Source of the DNA: Halobacillus aidingensis
GTDB lineage: Bacteria; Bacillota; Bacilli; Bacillales; Halobacillaceae
Length of the DNA: 64,000 nucleotides
Direction of reading: 5' to 3'
Assembly: GCF_900104185.1 (NCBI RefSeq)
Contig: NZ_FNIZ01000011.1
Coordinates: 1 to 64,000, forward strand
The position numbers were made by a program, and so were the translations under genes. A model generated the notes under the pieces. It was not told where the DNA came from. It saw only the letters and a list, made by a program, of their open reading frames with translations, and did no database searches. Shown here one piece after another: positions 7,320-17,441 of this stretch (position 1 is the first letter of the stretch; each line of letters opens with the position of its first letter).

Positions 7320-9722
7320 ATGGCAGATAAGAAGCAGATGAATGTAGGGGTCACTGGGATGACATGCTCCGCCTGCTCCACACGAATTGAAAAAGTGCTC
7401 AACAAAATGGATGGCGTTGAGGCGAACGTCAACCTCGCGATGGAAAAGGCGAATGTCCACTATGATGAGTCAAAGGTCCAGCCGGAAGACATTCAGGCGA
7501 GAATCGAAAAGCTTGGCTATGGTGTGCAAAAAGAGCGTGTAGAGCTGGATATTCAAGGCATGACCTGTTCTGCCTGTTCATCAAGAATACAAAAGGTATT
7601 GTCTAAAACAAGTGGTGTGAGTGAGGCGAACATTAACTTAGCGACAGAAGCGGGTGTCATTGAATACGACCCAAACACACTGACCGTCGATGACATCATT
7701 GGGAAAGTCGAGAAACTAGGTTATCATGCGGTTACGAAGCAGAACCGGGAGGAACAAAAAGAGCAGAAGGAAGAAGAAATCAAAGAGAAAAAGCGGAAAC
7801 TCTGGATTTCAGCCCTGTTATCTTTTCCGCTTCTGTACACGATGGTCGGTCACTTACCTTGGGATATCGGTCTTCCGGTACCCATGTGGCTGATGAATCC
7901 ATGGTTTCAATTCTTGCTCGCAACTCCTGTCCAATTCTATATCGGAGCCCAGTTTTATAAAGGAGCCTACCGGGCGCTGTCTAATAAAAGTGCCAATATG
8001 GATGTCCTTGTAGCACTTGGAACTTCGGCCGCATACTTTTACAGTTTGGTCGAAGCCATCCGCTGGCAGTTGAATCCTGGGGTCACGCCTGAGTTATATT
8101 TTGAAACGAGTGCCGTACTGATCACCCTCATCCTTGTAGGGAAACTTATTGAAGCACTTGCCAAAGGCCGCACGACAGCTGCATTGACGAAACTGTTGAA
8201 CCTTCAGGCGAAAGAAGCGACCGTCATCCGTGATGGAAAAGAAGAAAAAGTTCCTGTCGATGATGTTCAGGTCGGCGATGAAATCCTCGTTAAACCAGGA
8301 GAAAAAATCCCTGTGGACGGGTCTGTAATCAACGGCATCACTTCTGTCGATGAATCGATGATCACAGGAGAATCGATCCCTGTCGATAAGCAAGCAGGGG
8401 AACCAGTCATCGGCTCAACGATCAACAAAAACGGAACGATTACAATGAAAGCGGAAAAGGTAGGTAAAGATACGGCTTTATCCGGCATCGTCAAAATCGT
8501 GGAAGAAGCGCAAGGATCGAAAGCACCGATCCAAAGAACGGCGGATCAGATTTCTGGAATTTTCGTTCCGATTGTTGTAGGTATTGCCATTTTGACTTTC
8601 CTTGTGTGGTTTCTCATCGTCTCTCCGGGAGAATGGCCGCCTGCCTTGGAAGCTGCCATTGCTGTGCTCGTCATCGCTTGTCCATGTGCCCTTGGCCTGG
8701 CTACACCGACTTCAATCATGGTCGGTACAGGAAAAGGCGCTGAGCAGGGGATTTTGTTCAAGGGCGGTGAATATTTGGAAGGCACCCACCGACTGACGAC
8801 GATTCTATTAGATAAAACAGGCACCGTCACAAAAGGAAAACCGGAAGTAACTGATTTTGTAGCTTTTGATGATGAGAAAGCTTTATTACCTCTCGTCGTT
8901 TCTGCAGAAAAATCATCTGAACATCCTTTGGCAGAAGCGATTGTCCAATACGGAGAGGAAAAGGGTGTCACGAAAACAGCAGCTGCGGAGTTCGAAGCGA
9001 TTCCTGGACATGGGATTAAAGCCGTGGTGGACGACGAACATGTTTATATTGGAACAAGAAAATTGATGCAGCGCGAAAACATCGATTATGGTTTGTATGA
9101 AGAATCCTTGGTTACACTGGAACAACAAGGGAAAACAGCAATGTTCATCGCCGTCGGAGGGGAATTGAGAGGCTATATCGCCGTAGCAGATACAGTTAAA
9201 GAAACATCCAAACAAGCGATTGAAAATTTAAAAGCAATGAACCTCAACGTTTATATGGTCACAGGTGATAACCAACGTACTGCTGATGCGATTGCCAAGC
9301 AAGTCGGAATCGATGGAGTCTTTGCTGAGGTCCTTCCCGAACAGAAAGCTGAAAAAGTGAAAGAACTGCAAAAACGTGGAGAAAAAGTCGCCATGGTGGG
9401 AGATGGTATCAATGATGCCCCTTCTCTTGCGACCGCTGATATCGGAATCGCCATCGGGACCGGATCAGATGTTGCCATTGAAACGGCAGACATTACACTT
9501 GTGGGTGGGGACCTTGCTCACTTGAGCCAGGCCATCCGCTTGAGCAGAAAAACGATGAGCAACATTCGACAGAACCTCTTCTGGGCTCTTGCTTATAACT
9601 CTGCAGGCATCCCGGTCGCTGCTCTCGGGCTTCTCGCGCCATGGGTAGCCGGTGCCGCCATGGCCTTCAGCTCAGTAAGTGTCGTTACAAACTCACTAAG
9701 ACTGAAGCGGGCAAAAATATAA
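7320..9722 (+). CDS. copA: copper-exporting P1B-type ATPase CopA
   Basis: 800 residues. Two N-terminal heavy-metal-associated domains each carry GMTCSACS (cysteines near 16/19 and 84/87). They are followed by eight membrane segments, the TGES actuator motif (ITGESIPV), the CPC ion-path motif (IACPCALG), the phosphorylation site DKTGT, the HP dipeptide (SSEHPLAEA) and GDGINDAP. This set assigns Cu(I) export across the membrane. Start ATG at 7320 follows AAAGGGGGC; an open frame extends upstream into csoR but lacks a site. In an operon with csoR and copZ. Confidence 0.97.
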   Translation: MADKKQMNVGVTGMTCSACSTRIEKVLNKMDGVEANVNLAMEKANVHYDESKVQPEDIQARIEKLGYGVQKERVELDIQGMTCSACSSRIQKVLSKTSGVSEANINLATEAGVIEYDPNTLTVDDIIGKVEKLGYHAVTKQNREEQKEQKEEEIKEKKRKLWISALLSFPLLYTMVGHLPWDIGLPVPMWLMNPWFQFLLATPVQFYIGAQFYKGAYRALSNKSANMDVLVALGTSAAYFYSLVEAIRWQLNPGVTPELYFETSAVLITLILVGKLIEALAKGRTTAALTKLLNLQAKEATVIRDGKEEKVPVDDVQVGDEILVKPGEKIPVDGSVINGITSVDESMITGESIPVDKQAGEPVIGSTINKNGTITMKAEKVGKDTALSGIVKIVEEAQGSKAPIQRTADQISGIFVPIVVGIAILTFLVWFLIVSPGEWPPALEAAIAVLVIACPCALGLATPTSIMVGTGKGAEQGILFKGGEYLEGTHRLTTILLDKTGTVTKGKPEVTDFVAFDDEKALLPLVVSAEKSSEHPLAEAIVQYGEEKGVTKTAAAEFEAIPGHGIKAVVDDEHVYIGTRKLMQRENIDYGLYEESLVTLEQQGKTAMFIAVGGELRGYIAVADTVKETSKQAIENLKAMNLNVYMVTGDNQRTADAIAKQVGIDGVFAEVLPEQKAEKVKELQKRGEKVAMVGDGINDAPSLATADIGIAIGTGSDVAIETADITLVGGDLAHLSQAIRLSRKTMSNIRQNLFWALAYNSAGIPVAALGLLAPWVAGAAMAFSSVSVVTNSLRLKRAKI

Positions 9723-9828
9723 AAAAAAATATGATTATTAGTTCATAGGGGAGAGGGGGAAATTTCCTCCATATACCTCGACTTGTTGATGATGAAGCAA
9801 AAAAGCAAAAAATGAAAGGGTGTTGAAA

Positions 9829-10029
9829 ATGGAAACAACATTGAAAGTAGAAGGAATGACATGCGGACACTGTAAGAGTGCTGTTGAAGGAGCACTGAAA
9901 GAAGTCGATGGAGTAAACGATGTGAACGTGGACCTGGATACAGGTAACGTAAAAGTTTCCCATGCAGATAGCGCCAATAAAGTAGAAATGAGAGAAGCTG
10001 TCGAAGAACAAGGCTATGACGTCGTATAG
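9829..10029 (+). CDS. copZ: copper chaperone CopZ
   Basis: A 66-residue single heavy-metal-associated domain with VEGMTCGHC, the Cu(I) site in CopZ. It would carry copper to CopA in the cytoplasm. The short gap after copA (106 bases) has no clear terminator, so co-transcription from the csoR promoter is likely. GGGTG lies 8 bases before the ATG at 9829. A terminator follows at 10032-10071. Confidence 0.93.
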   Translation: METTLKVEGMTCGHCKSAVEGALKEVDGVNDVNVDLDTGNVKVSHADSANKVEMREAVEEQGYDVV

Positions 10030-10031
10030 CA

Positions 10032-10071
10032 AATACAACCCCCGGTGTAAAACTGCCCGGGGGTATTTTTT
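10032..10071 (+). terminator. terminator after copZ
   Basis: AACCCCCGG pairs with CCCGGGGGT and is followed by ATTTTTT. It ends just before the ribosome site of the lipoprotein gene at 10090, so that gene may be served by readthrough. Confidence 0.75.
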
Positions 10072-10089
10072 AAAAAGAGGTGGGGAAAC

Positions 10090-11034
10090 ATGGGAAACGT
10101 TAAAAAAGCTGCATTGAGTCTTCTTTTAGTTTTCGTTTTTCTTGGTGCTTGCAGCGAGGAAGTCGAAGAAGAGGCAAGAGAAGCTAAGGACAGCACAGAA
10201 GATAAGGCGGAGAATCAGGAATACTTACAATCATTTGAAGGAAATCTCGGACATGTCCACGGTCTTGGCCATATGGAAGAGGGGTTCGCTTTTGCCGCCC
10301 ACACAGGAATCAAAATTTTTCAGGAGGGGCAATGGAAAGAAGCGGTGTATCACCCTCATGATTACATGGGATTCCAGGTGAGGGAGGACGGATTTCTGTC
10401 TTCAGGGCACCCGATTCCTTCCAGTGATCTTCAAAATCCGCTGGGTCTGCAAAGAGGAAAAGTTTCTGAAGAGAGTTTAGAGGCTCTTGCTTTTGATGGG
10501 GAAAGTGATTTTCACGTCATGGGAGCAGGGTTTGCCAATGAATCTGTTTACGTGTTCAATGAGCAGCCTAATTCCCAATTAGATCAAGGATTTTATAGGA
10601 GTACAGATCTTGGCGCGACATGGGAGTCTATCCATGCGGAAGGAATCGAAGGCGGTGTATTCCAAATGGCTGTCCATCCTACAGATGGAGAAACGGTAGC
10701 CGTAGCTACAGACTCAGGGGTTTTCTTAAGCGAAAATGGTGGTCAGAGCTTTGAGAGGATTTCTGAGTCTGGACAAGCGGGAGGCCTATATTTTAACGAA
10801 GATGAATTGTTTTATGGCTTATACACTGGGGAAGCGACCATGACATCCTATTTAATTGGTGAATCCGGCACATCGGATGTTCCACTTCCCGACCTGAAAG
10901 AAGACGCTGTCATGTATTTTGCAGAAGCAGACAATCGAATGGCGATTTACACCTTTAATGGTGCAGCGTATGTCTCTGAAGACGGAGGAGAGAATTGGGA
11001 GAAGATTGTAGAAAAAGGGGAAACCGTTTCTTAA
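10090..11034 (+). CDS. beta-propeller lipoprotein with BNR/sialidase-like repeats (F510_1955-type)
   Basis: 314-residue lipoprotein: signal peptide with lipobox LGAC, then an acidic linker, then repeats with Asp-box character (STDLGATWESI, SENGGQSFERI, SEDGGENWEKI), as in sialidase/sortilin-type propellers. It begins its folded part with HVHGLGH. Proteins of this kind are often labelled F510_1955 family glycosylhydrolases, but no enzymatic activity is evident here. It sits 60 bases after copZ beyond a terminator. Histidine-rich segments near the N terminus (HVHGLGH, HPHDYMG) and this position make a role in extracytoplasmic copper handling possible; that is inference only. Confidence 0.8.
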   Translation: MGNVKKAALSLLLVFVFLGACSEEVEEEAREAKDSTEDKAENQEYLQSFEGNLGHVHGLGHMEEGFAFAAHTGIKIFQEGQWKEAVYHPHDYMGFQVREDGFLSSGHPIPSSDLQNPLGLQRGKVSEESLEALAFDGESDFHVMGAGFANESVYVFNEQPNSQLDQGFYRSTDLGATWESIHAEGIEGGVFQMAVHPTDGETVAVATDSGVFLSENGGQSFERISESGQAGGLYFNEDELFYGLYTGEATMTSYLIGESGTSDVPLPDLKEDAVMYFAEADNRMAIYTFNGAAYVSEDGGENWEKIVEKGETVS

Positions 11035-11036
11035 TG

Positions 11037-11074
11037 AAGGAACTCCAATGGAAAATCATTGGAGTTCTTTTTTA
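11037..11074 (+). terminator. terminator after the lipoprotein gene
   Basis: GAACTCCAATG pairs with CATTGGAGTTC and is followed by TTTTTTATT. Confidence 0.85.
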
Positions 11075-11119
11075 TTCTTGCAGGGGGACCCGTTGAGGCG
11101 TAGAAAGGGAATTCTCCAT

Positions 11120-11155
11120 AAAAAAGGACTCGCAGGGTGCACCTGCGAGTCTTCC
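11120..11155 (-). terminator. terminator of the hemolysin III-type gene
   Basis: On the minus strand GACTCGCAGG pairs with CCTGCGAGTC, followed by CTTTTTTAT, just after the stop at 11157. Confidence 0.8.
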
Positions 11156-11156
11156 A

Positions 11157-11795
11157 TCAACCGATGATATAGAAAAAAATCGAGAAGAAATGGAGGATCG
11201 AACCGCCGAGAACGAACAAATGCCAGACCATGTGGTGGTATTTGAAGCTCCGCCAGACGTAAAAAATCGATCCGATCGAATACATGACGCCTCCTACAAC
11301 GAGATAGGTGATGCCTGCTGCAGGTACTTCCGCTGTCAATGGACCCCAGGCGAGAACGATCAACCAGCCCATCAGTACATAGAAAACCGTAGACATCACA
11401 ACAAATCGTTTGACGAAAAACACTTTGAAAACAATTCCGAGAATGGCCATTCCCCAGACGATGCCGAACAACGTCCACCCGAGTGTACTCCGTAACGGAA
11501 CGAGCATGATTGGTGTGTACGTTCCGGCAATGAATAGATAGATGGCGGAATGGTCGAAGATCTCAAACAGATCCTTGGCCCGGCCTGGTGGAAAACTGTG
11601 GACGAGCGTCGAGGATACATACAGGATGAGCATAGTGGCCCCGTAGATCGTCACACTCGTAATATGCCAGGCATTGCCGCCGATACTTGCGAACACAATG
11701 AGCAGGACGAGCATCGCGATGCTTAAAATGGCACCGATGCCATGGGTGATGGCATTGGCGATTTCTTCACGCTTTGTAAAGGTGTGTGTGAGCAA
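11157..11795 (-). CDS. hemolysin III / PAQR family membrane protein (TrhA type)
   Basis: About 212 residues with seven predicted membrane helices. It has PAQR/HlyIII signatures: the N-terminal ANAITHGIGA block, the serine/histidine/aspartate region (HSFPPG, FDHSAIYLFIAG) and a C-terminal HLFVLGGSILHFF. The conserved His and Asp residues form a probable zinc site. Bacterial members affect membrane fluidity homeostasis (TrhA). Start TTG at 11795 is preferred because GGAG lies 9 bases upstream. Single gene, convergent with the lipoprotein gene. Confidence 0.88.
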   Translation of the reverse strand: MLTHTFTKREEIANAITHGIGAILSIAMLVLLIVFASIGGNAWHITSVTIYGATMLILYVSSTLVHSFPPGRAKDLFEIFDHSAIYLFIAGTYTPIMLVPLRSTLGWTLFGIVWGMAILGIVFKVFFVKRFVVMSTVFYVLMGWLIVLAWGPLTAEVPAAGITYLVVGGVMYSIGSIFYVWRSFKYHHMVWHLFVLGGSILHFFSIFFYIIG

Positions 11796-12045
11796 ATTTT
11801 TCAACTCCAATGTAATGAACTATCTTCATTATACGCCGGATTCTTGTTTTTATAAAGACTGGATACTTAAATAGGTTTAACGGGAACAATGATTGGGGTA
11901 ATAGGAAGTCGGAAGTAAGCGAGAGAGAGAAATGTCGGAAATTGCGTTCGTGCTTAGGGAGAAATTGTGTTAGAATATGTAATGGTCTTAAGAGCGTCTC
12001 TTTCTGCTCCTTCAATGTTCAAGAAAAAGAGGAGTGAATAAGAAC

Positions 12046-12513
12046 ATGGTTAGTTTAGAAAAAGAAGCATTGAGGATCCCGCTCGTTTCAGAACTTATGA
12101 TTCCATCAGAGAAAGTAGCCCACGTGCAAATTGGTAACCCGCTCGAGCATGCGCTTTTGGTTTTAGTGAAGTCTGGTTATTCTGCGGTACCTGTACTGGA
12201 TCCTACGTTTAAATTTCAGGGAGTCATCAGCAAAACGAAAATTTTGGAAGAAACGTTGGGAATTGAACAATTTGAATTAAACCGACTGTCTGAAATGACG
12301 GTTAGTGAAGTGATGGATGATGAAGTGCCTTGTCTACAGCTCCATGACAATATGATTGATGCGATGCACAAGCTTATTGATTATCCTTTTGTCTGCGTGA
12401 CGAATCCACAAGGGGAATTCGACGGGATTGTAACACGTCGGACAATCCTCAAACAATTCAGCAAGCATTATCATGAAACTTTCAAACATACAATGGTAGA
12501 AGCAAGTGAATAA
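12046..12513 (+). CDS. darB: CBS-domain c-di-AMP-binding protein DarB/CbpB (YkuL)
   Basis: 155 residues consisting of two CBS domains (SELMIPSEKVAHV... and MTVSEVMDDEVPC...) with no attached enzyme domain. B. subtilis YkuL (147 residues) is DarB, a c-di-AMP receptor that binds the (p)ppGpp synthetase Rel and pyruvate carboxylase when the nucleotide is low. It also lies in this chromosomal neighbourhood. The presence of pycA at 55494 gives a possible partner in the same window. AGAGGAG lies upstream of ATG 12046. Confidence 0.88.
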   Translation: MVSLEKEALRIPLVSELMIPSEKVAHVQIGNPLEHALLVLVKSGYSAVPVLDPTFKFQGVISKTKILEETLGIEQFELNRLSEMTVSEVMDDEVPCLQLHDNMIDAMHKLIDYPFVCVTNPQGEFDGIVTRRTILKQFSKHYHETFKHTMVEASE

Positions 12514-12580
12514 ACCGATTATGATAGAATAGATGGCATCTAAGATGTCATCTATTTTTGTATTGAAGGTGAACCTACAT

Positions 12581-14053
12581 ATGAAGAAAGATAAACAAAA
12601 ACGGGGGCTTGTGCTTGCATCGATTATGCTCGCCATGTTCCTCGCAGCGATTGAAGCGACGATCGTGTCCACGGCGATGCCGAGTATCGTAGCGGATCTG
12701 GGAGGGTTCAGCTTATACAGCTGGGTATTTTCTGCGTATCTCCTGACGAATGCAGCGACCGTCCTGCTTTTTGGCCGATTAGCGGATGTTTTCGGTCGGA
12801 AACCGATCTTCATGCTCGGAATCAGCCTTTTTCTATTAGGGGCTGTTCTTTGTGCTCTTGCTCCGTCGATGAATGTTCTGATCGGGGCAAGGCTCGTCCA
12901 GGGAATGGGAGCTGGAGCCTTGATGCCGATTGCGACAACGATTGTTGGTGATATTTATACAAAAGAAGAGCGCGCGAAAATCCAAGGGTATTTATCGAGC
13001 GTCTGGGGCATCTCAGCTGTGACGGGGCCTGCGCTTGGGGGCTTCTTCGTCGATCTCCTCTCATGGCCGTATGTATTCTGGATGAATATCCCTCTCGGCC
13101 TGCTTGCTCTTTTCGGGATTCTCTTTTTCTTTAAAGAAGAGGTTTCCAAAGAAAAAAGGAGTGTGGATGTTGCCGGTTCTATGTGGGTCGTTATCACAGT
13201 CAGCACGTTGATGATTATCCTTGTAGAAGGCGGGGTAGGGATCGATTGGATGTCATGGACGATGCTTTCCATGATTGTCGTTGCTCTCATTGGTGCCCTG
13301 GCCTTTTTCTTTCACGAGAGAAAAACGGATGATCCGATGATGCCGATGGATTTATGGCACATCCGTTCCATTCGCTATGCCAACCTCACTTCGCTTACGA
13401 CCGGGATGATCCTTATCGGCGTGAGCAGCTATTTACCGGCCTTCGTCCAGGGGGTAATGGAGCAATCAGCGACCGTTGCCGGCTTCACTTTGACGACGAT
13501 GTCGATCGGCTGGCCGATCGCAGCTACTGTCGCCGGACGACTGATTTTGAAAATCGGTTTTCGTCCGACCGCCATCCTTGGCGGGGTCTCGCTCATCATA
13601 GGAGGAATCATCTTTTCCATGCTCAGTCCGGAAAAAGGCCCCTTGTTTGCTGCGATGGGCTCGTTATTCATAGGAATTGGCATGGGGCTATCGTCGACCT
13701 CATTTATCGTCTCGATTCAAAACAGTGTCGATTGGAAAAAAAGAGGCATTGCGACCGCGACCAATATGTTCATGCGGACGATTGGGAGTGCTGTTGGAGC
13801 CGCCTTGCTTGGAGGGATCTTGAACAGCCAGGTGGCAAATGCTATTGAGAGTTCGAGTCTTCCAGCGTCTTTCAGTGTCGATTCTGCCAATTCCCTGCTT
13901 AGAAAGGAAACGAGAGAGCTGTTAAGTCAGGAAGCTCTCCTTGTTTTACAGGATGGATTGACATCAGGTCTGCATCTTGTGTACATGGGATTACTCGTAC
14001 TTGCTGTCTTAAGTTTTCTACTAATTCTCAGAATTCCAAAAAAAGAAGATTGA
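12581..14053 (+). CDS. MFS drug:H+ antiporter, DHA2 (EmrB/QacA) family
   Basis: 490 residues, about 14 membrane helices. The DHA2 signatures are visible: LDxT-like IEATIVSTAMPSI in helix 1, the loop motif RLADVFGRKP between helices 2 and 3, and GARLVQGMGAGALMP plus GPALGGFF in helices 4 and 5. It should export a hydrophobic or cationic drug in exchange for protons; the substrate cannot be read from sequence. Start ATG at 12581 follows GAAGGTGAACCTACAT. It lies 67 bases after darB, possibly transcribed alone. There is no nearby regulator gene. Confidence 0.88.
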   Translation: MKKDKQKRGLVLASIMLAMFLAAIEATIVSTAMPSIVADLGGFSLYSWVFSAYLLTNAATVLLFGRLADVFGRKPIFMLGISLFLLGAVLCALAPSMNVLIGARLVQGMGAGALMPIATTIVGDIYTKEERAKIQGYLSSVWGISAVTGPALGGFFVDLLSWPYVFWMNIPLGLLALFGILFFFKEEVSKEKRSVDVAGSMWVVITVSTLMIILVEGGVGIDWMSWTMLSMIVVALIGALAFFFHERKTDDPMMPMDLWHIRSIRYANLTSLTTGMILIGVSSYLPAFVQGVMEQSATVAGFTLTTMSIGWPIAATVAGRLILKIGFRPTAILGGVSLIIGGIIFSMLSPEKGPLFAAMGSLFIGIGMGLSSTSFIVSIQNSVDWKKRGIATATNMFMRTIGSAVGAALLGGILNSQVANAIESSSLPASFSVDSANSLLRKETRELLSQEALLVLQDGLTSGLHLVYMGLLVLAVLSFLLILRIPKKED

Positions 14054-14113
14054 AAAAGTCAGGCACCCTTTGATAAAGTAAAGGATGAAAGATACATAAA
14101 GGAGGAACTACTC

Positions 14114-14833
14114 ATGAAACAAATGGACGCAAATGAAATCATTTCATTCATATCAAATAGTGAAAAATCAACACCGGTGAAAGTTTATTTGAAAGGTGAA
14201 AATTTGGAAAACATCGAATTTGGTGAACAGGTGCAGGATTTCATCACAGGCAACTCCGGGGTTATTTTCGGAGAATGGAAAGTCATCCAGCCAATTCTCG
14301 AAAAATATGAAAACGAAATCGAGGACTATGTGCTTGAGAACGACCGCCGTAATTCTGCGATTCCTTTGCTTGACTTGAAAAAGGTCAACGCACGCATCGA
14401 GCCGGGCGCTGTTATCCGTGACCAAGTTGAAATTGGAGACGGAGCGGTCATCATGCTTGGAGCGATGATCAACATTGGTTCTGTCGTCGGTGAAGGGACG
14501 ATGATCGATATGAACGTCGTGCTTGGAGGACGTGCCACCGTCGGGAAGAACTGCCACATCGGTGCCGGTGCTGTCCTTGCAGGGGTCATCGAACCACCTT
14601 CTGCTAAACCGGTCGTCATTGAAGATGGTGTCGTCATCGGTGCGAACGCGGTTGTCCTAGAAGGCGTAACGGTCGGCGAAGGTGCGGTCGTTGCTGCTGG
14701 AGCGATTGTGACAGAAGATGTACCAGCAAACACACTTGTTGCCGGCACACCTGCCAAAGTGATCAAAGAAATCGACGATCAGACGAAGTCCAAGACTGAA
14801 ATCATGCAGGCACTTCGTAAACTGGATAACTAA
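14114..14833 (+). CDS. dapH: tetrahydrodipicolinate N-acetyltransferase DapH
   Basis: 239 residues. An N-terminal alpha/beta domain is followed by a left-handed beta-helix of hexapeptide repeats from about residue 95 ([58 protein letters not shown]). It acetylates tetrahydrodipicolinate with acetyl-CoA in the acetylase branch of lysine/diaminopimelate synthesis. Length matches B. subtilis DapH (236). AAAGGAGGAACTACTC precedes ATG. dapL follows 75 bases later, separated by a strong hairpin. Confidence 0.96.
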   Translation: MKQMDANEIISFISNSEKSTPVKVYLKGENLENIEFGEQVQDFITGNSGVIFGEWKVIQPILEKYENEIEDYVLENDRRNSAIPLLDLKKVNARIEPGAVIRDQVEIGDGAVIMLGAMINIGSVVGEGTMIDMNVVLGGRATVGKNCHIGAGAVLAGVIEPPSAKPVVIEDGVVIGANAVVLEGVTVGEGAVVAAGAIVTEDVPANTLVAGTPAKVIKEIDDQTKSKTEIMQALRKLDN

Positions 14834-14858
14834 TTTTCTCGATCAGATGAAATAGAAG

Positions 14859-14890
14859 GAAGGGCCTTGCTCCTGGAGCAGGGCCCTTCG
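14859..14890 (+). other. strong hairpin between dapH and dapL without a T-run
   Basis: A 15-bp stem: GAAGGGCCTTGCTCC pairs with GGAGCAGGGCCCTTC with one G-U pair and almost no loop. It is followed by GTATAGGGAGGG, the dapL ribosome site, and not by a run of T. It could set the relative mRNA stability or processing of the two cistrons or hide the dapL site; it is not a standard terminator. Confidence 0.7.
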
Positions 14891-14908
14891 TATAGGGAGG
14901 GATTCTTT

Positions 14909-16024
14909 TTGAAACAAGAAATGTTGACTAGAATCAGAAGAGAGCTGCATCAGATTCCTGAACTTGGCTTCAAAGAGTACAAAACACAGCAGTATTTATT
15001 GGATTATATAAACCAACTGCCTCAAGAAGCTTTGAGGGTAGAAATGTGGCGTACAGGAATTTTTGTACGGGTCCAAGGGAACGTCGGTCAAAAAACGATC
15101 GGCTACCGTGCCGACATCGATGGACTTCCTCTGACGGAAGAGACAGGGTATGAGTTCCAGTCGACGCACGATGGACGTATGCACGCCTGTGGCCATGACT
15201 TTCATATGACCATCGCGCTTGGAGCTTTGACCCGACTCGCTCAGAAACCGGCCGATGATGATGTCGTTTTCCTATTTCAACCTGCCGAGGAAGGCCCAGG
15301 CGGAGCAGAACCGATGCTTCAATCGGAAGCGATGGACAGGCACCGCCCGGATGTGATTTTCGGGTTGCACGTGGCACCAGAACTACCGGTCGGTTCCGTT
15401 TCTTCAAAACCTGGGTTACTGTTTGCTAACACGAGCGAACTTTTCATCGACTTCAAAGGCGTCGGGGGACACGCGGCCTTTCCTCATTTGACTCATGATA
15501 TGGTCGTCACAGCAAGTGCATTCGTTTCCCATTTGCAGCAAATCGTCGCCCGCAGAGTCGATCCATTGGACAGCGCGGTCATTACCATCGGAAAAATCGA
15601 AGCAGGAACGGTGCAGAATATCATCGCCCAGGCGGCCCGGTTGGAAGGTACGATCCGCACCTTATCTCCAGAAGCGATGGAAAAGGTGAAAGGGGAGATC
15701 GAAAAGGTAGCGCGCGGCTATGAAATCGCGAATGATTGCGATATTCACATCGATTACGGAGCCAATTATCATCAGGTGTTCAACGATGCAGAACAAGTGC
15801 AGCACTTTGAGAAAATCGTAAAAGAGACAGATTATCGTTTTCAGGATGCGAACATGGCGATGACGGGCGAAGACTTCGGATATATGCTCAAAGAAATTCC
15901 AGGATTCATGTTCTGGCTTGGTGTTGATTCTGAAGCAGGTCTTCACCAATCGACGTTGAAACCGAAGGAAGAAGCACTCACTGTAGGCGTCAATATTGTT
16001 GAAAAAACACTTCGAAACCTTTAA
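14909..16024 (+). CDS. dapL: N-acetyldiaminopimelate deacetylase DapL
   Basis: 371 residues of the M20 amidohydrolase family. Metal-binding motifs are visible: [19 protein letters not shown], and a late HQS (GLHQST); the dimerisation lid domain lies between. It deacetylates N-acetyl-LL-diaminopimelate, the last step of the acetylase branch begun by DapH. TTG at 14909 is chosen because AGGGAGGG is 7 bases upstream and the length then matches B. subtilis DapL (374); ATG at 14921 is an alternative. Same operon as dapH. Confidence 0.93.
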   Translation: MKQEMLTRIRRELHQIPELGFKEYKTQQYLLDYINQLPQEALRVEMWRTGIFVRVQGNVGQKTIGYRADIDGLPLTEETGYEFQSTHDGRMHACGHDFHMTIALGALTRLAQKPADDDVVFLFQPAEEGPGGAEPMLQSEAMDRHRPDVIFGLHVAPELPVGSVSSKPGLLFANTSELFIDFKGVGGHAAFPHLTHDMVVTASAFVSHLQQIVARRVDPLDSAVITIGKIEAGTVQNIIAQAARLEGTIRTLSPEAMEKVKGEIEKVARGYEIANDCDIHIDYGANYHQVFNDAEQVQHFEKIVKETDYRFQDANMAMTGEDFGYMLKEIPGFMFWLGVDSEAGLHQSTLKPKEEALTVGVNIVEKTLRNL

Positions 16025-16116
16025 TGTGCGCATAGGTTGGCCATTCCAGTTAACAATAGAGGATAGATGAGAGAAGGAGGAGGTTTCCTCCTTCTTTTTT
16101 ATAAGGAGTGGCCCTG

Positions 16117-17409
16117 ATGGAAATAACGATTAAATTGACAGCAGTAGCAATTTTGATCCTGCTCACTGCTTTTTTTGTAGCCAGTGAATTTGCCATCGTA
16201 AAGGTTAGAAAAACAAGACTGGAAGCAAAGGTAGCGGAAGGGCATAAAAAAGCGGAGAATGCCATTCGTGTCGTCAGTGATCTTGACTATTATCTAAGTG
16301 CATGCCAATTAGGCATCACGATTACTGCCCTCGGGCTTGGTTGGTTAGGGGAACCCACACTTGAAGTTTTGTTAAGACCTTTGTTCGATCAAATTGCTTT
16401 ACCAGAAGGCCTCACCCACACCCTTTCATTTGTCATTGCCTTTTTTGTCATTACCTTTTTACACGTCGTCCTCGGAGAGCTCGCTCCTAAAACAATGGCG
16501 ATCCAGAAGGCGGAAAGCATTACATTGCTTTTAGCGAGACCTCTCATGTTGTACAGCAAATTGATGTATCCACTCATTTGGCTGTTGAACGGATCCGCCA
16601 ATATTTTCGTGCGTATGCTCGGTTTTCAGACAGCTCGTGAATCGGATGAAGTCCACTCGGAAGAAGAGCTGAGACACATCCTTACGAAAAGCTATCAGAA
16701 AGGTGAAATCAACCGGTCCGAGTACACGTACGTCGATCGTATCTTTGAATTTGATAATCGGACGGCAAAAGAGATCATGATCCCTCGCACAGAAATGGCT
16801 GTTCTCGATGTAAGGCAGTCGGTGACGAATGCGGTAAGGGAAGTGAAGCATAACCGGTATACGCGTTACCCGGTGATTGAAAGAGACAAAGATGAAATTA
16901 TCGGCATCATTCATATGAAAGAACTGCTCTATGATGATGCGGAAAATCAGAGTACGCTCCGTCCGTTTTTACGTCCGGCCATGAAAGTATTTGAGAATAT
17001 CCCAATTCACGACCTGCTTGTCAAAATGCAGAAAGATCACACGCATATGGCTGTGCTCATTGATGAATACGGGGGAACGTCCGGCATTGTGACCGTGGAA
17101 GATATCCTTGAAGAAATCGTCGGGGAAATCCGGGATGAATTTGATGCAGAAGAAGAAAGAGATATTAAACGGCTGAAAAACGGCCACTTTTTAATCGAAG
17201 GCAAGACCGCTATCCAGGACATCAATGATTTCTTTGATATCCAATTGGATCATATCGATATTGATACGATCTCAGGATGGATGTATACGAAAGATTTTGA
17301 AGCGAAAGAAGGCACCGTTGTCGAAGGGGAAGGGTATCATTTTAAAATCGTTGATTTAGTCAAAGGACAAATCAAAAAAGTGGAAATGTGGAAAGAAGAA
17401 TCAAAATAA
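16117..17409 (+). CDS. CNNM/HlyC-CorC family transporter with CBS pair
   Basis: 430 residues. An N-terminal CNNM (DUF21) membrane domain with about four helices runs to residue 180, with ITALGLGWLGEP and HVVLGELAPKTMA. A CBS pair (MIPRTEMAVLDV, and PIHDLLVKMQKD) and a C-terminal CorC/HlyC domain (VEDILEEIVGEI, RLKNGHFLIEG) follow. Relatives export or sense Mg2+/Co2+; substrate here unknown. ATG at 16117 follows AAGGAG. In B. subtilis the space between dapL and ykuT holds ykuS, which is replaced here by this gene. Confidence 0.9.
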   Translation: MEITIKLTAVAILILLTAFFVASEFAIVKVRKTRLEAKVAEGHKKAENAIRVVSDLDYYLSACQLGITITALGLGWLGEPTLEVLLRPLFDQIALPEGLTHTLSFVIAFFVITFLHVVLGELAPKTMAIQKAESITLLLARPLMLYSKLMYPLIWLLNGSANIFVRMLGFQTARESDEVHSEEELRHILTKSYQKGEINRSEYTYVDRIFEFDNRTAKEIMIPRTEMAVLDVRQSVTNAVREVKHNRYTRYPVIERDKDEIIGIIHMKELLYDDAENQSTLRPFLRPAMKVFENIPIHDLLVKMQKDHTHMAVLIDEYGGTSGIVTVEDILEEIVGEIRDEFDAEEERDIKRLKNGHFLIEGKTAIQDINDFFDIQLDHIDIDTISGWMYTKDFEAKEGTVVEGEGYHFKIVDLVKGQIKKVEMWKEESK

Positions 17410-17441
17410 CCCGACCTCTCGAGGTCGGGTTACTTCTTTTA
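17405..17441 (+). terminator. bidirectional terminator between the CNNM gene and ykuT
   Basis: TAACCCGACCTC pairs with GAGGTCGGGTTA; T-rich on the plus strand (CTTCTTTTATT) and TTATTTTG on the minus strand. Serves two convergent genes. Confidence 0.82.
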
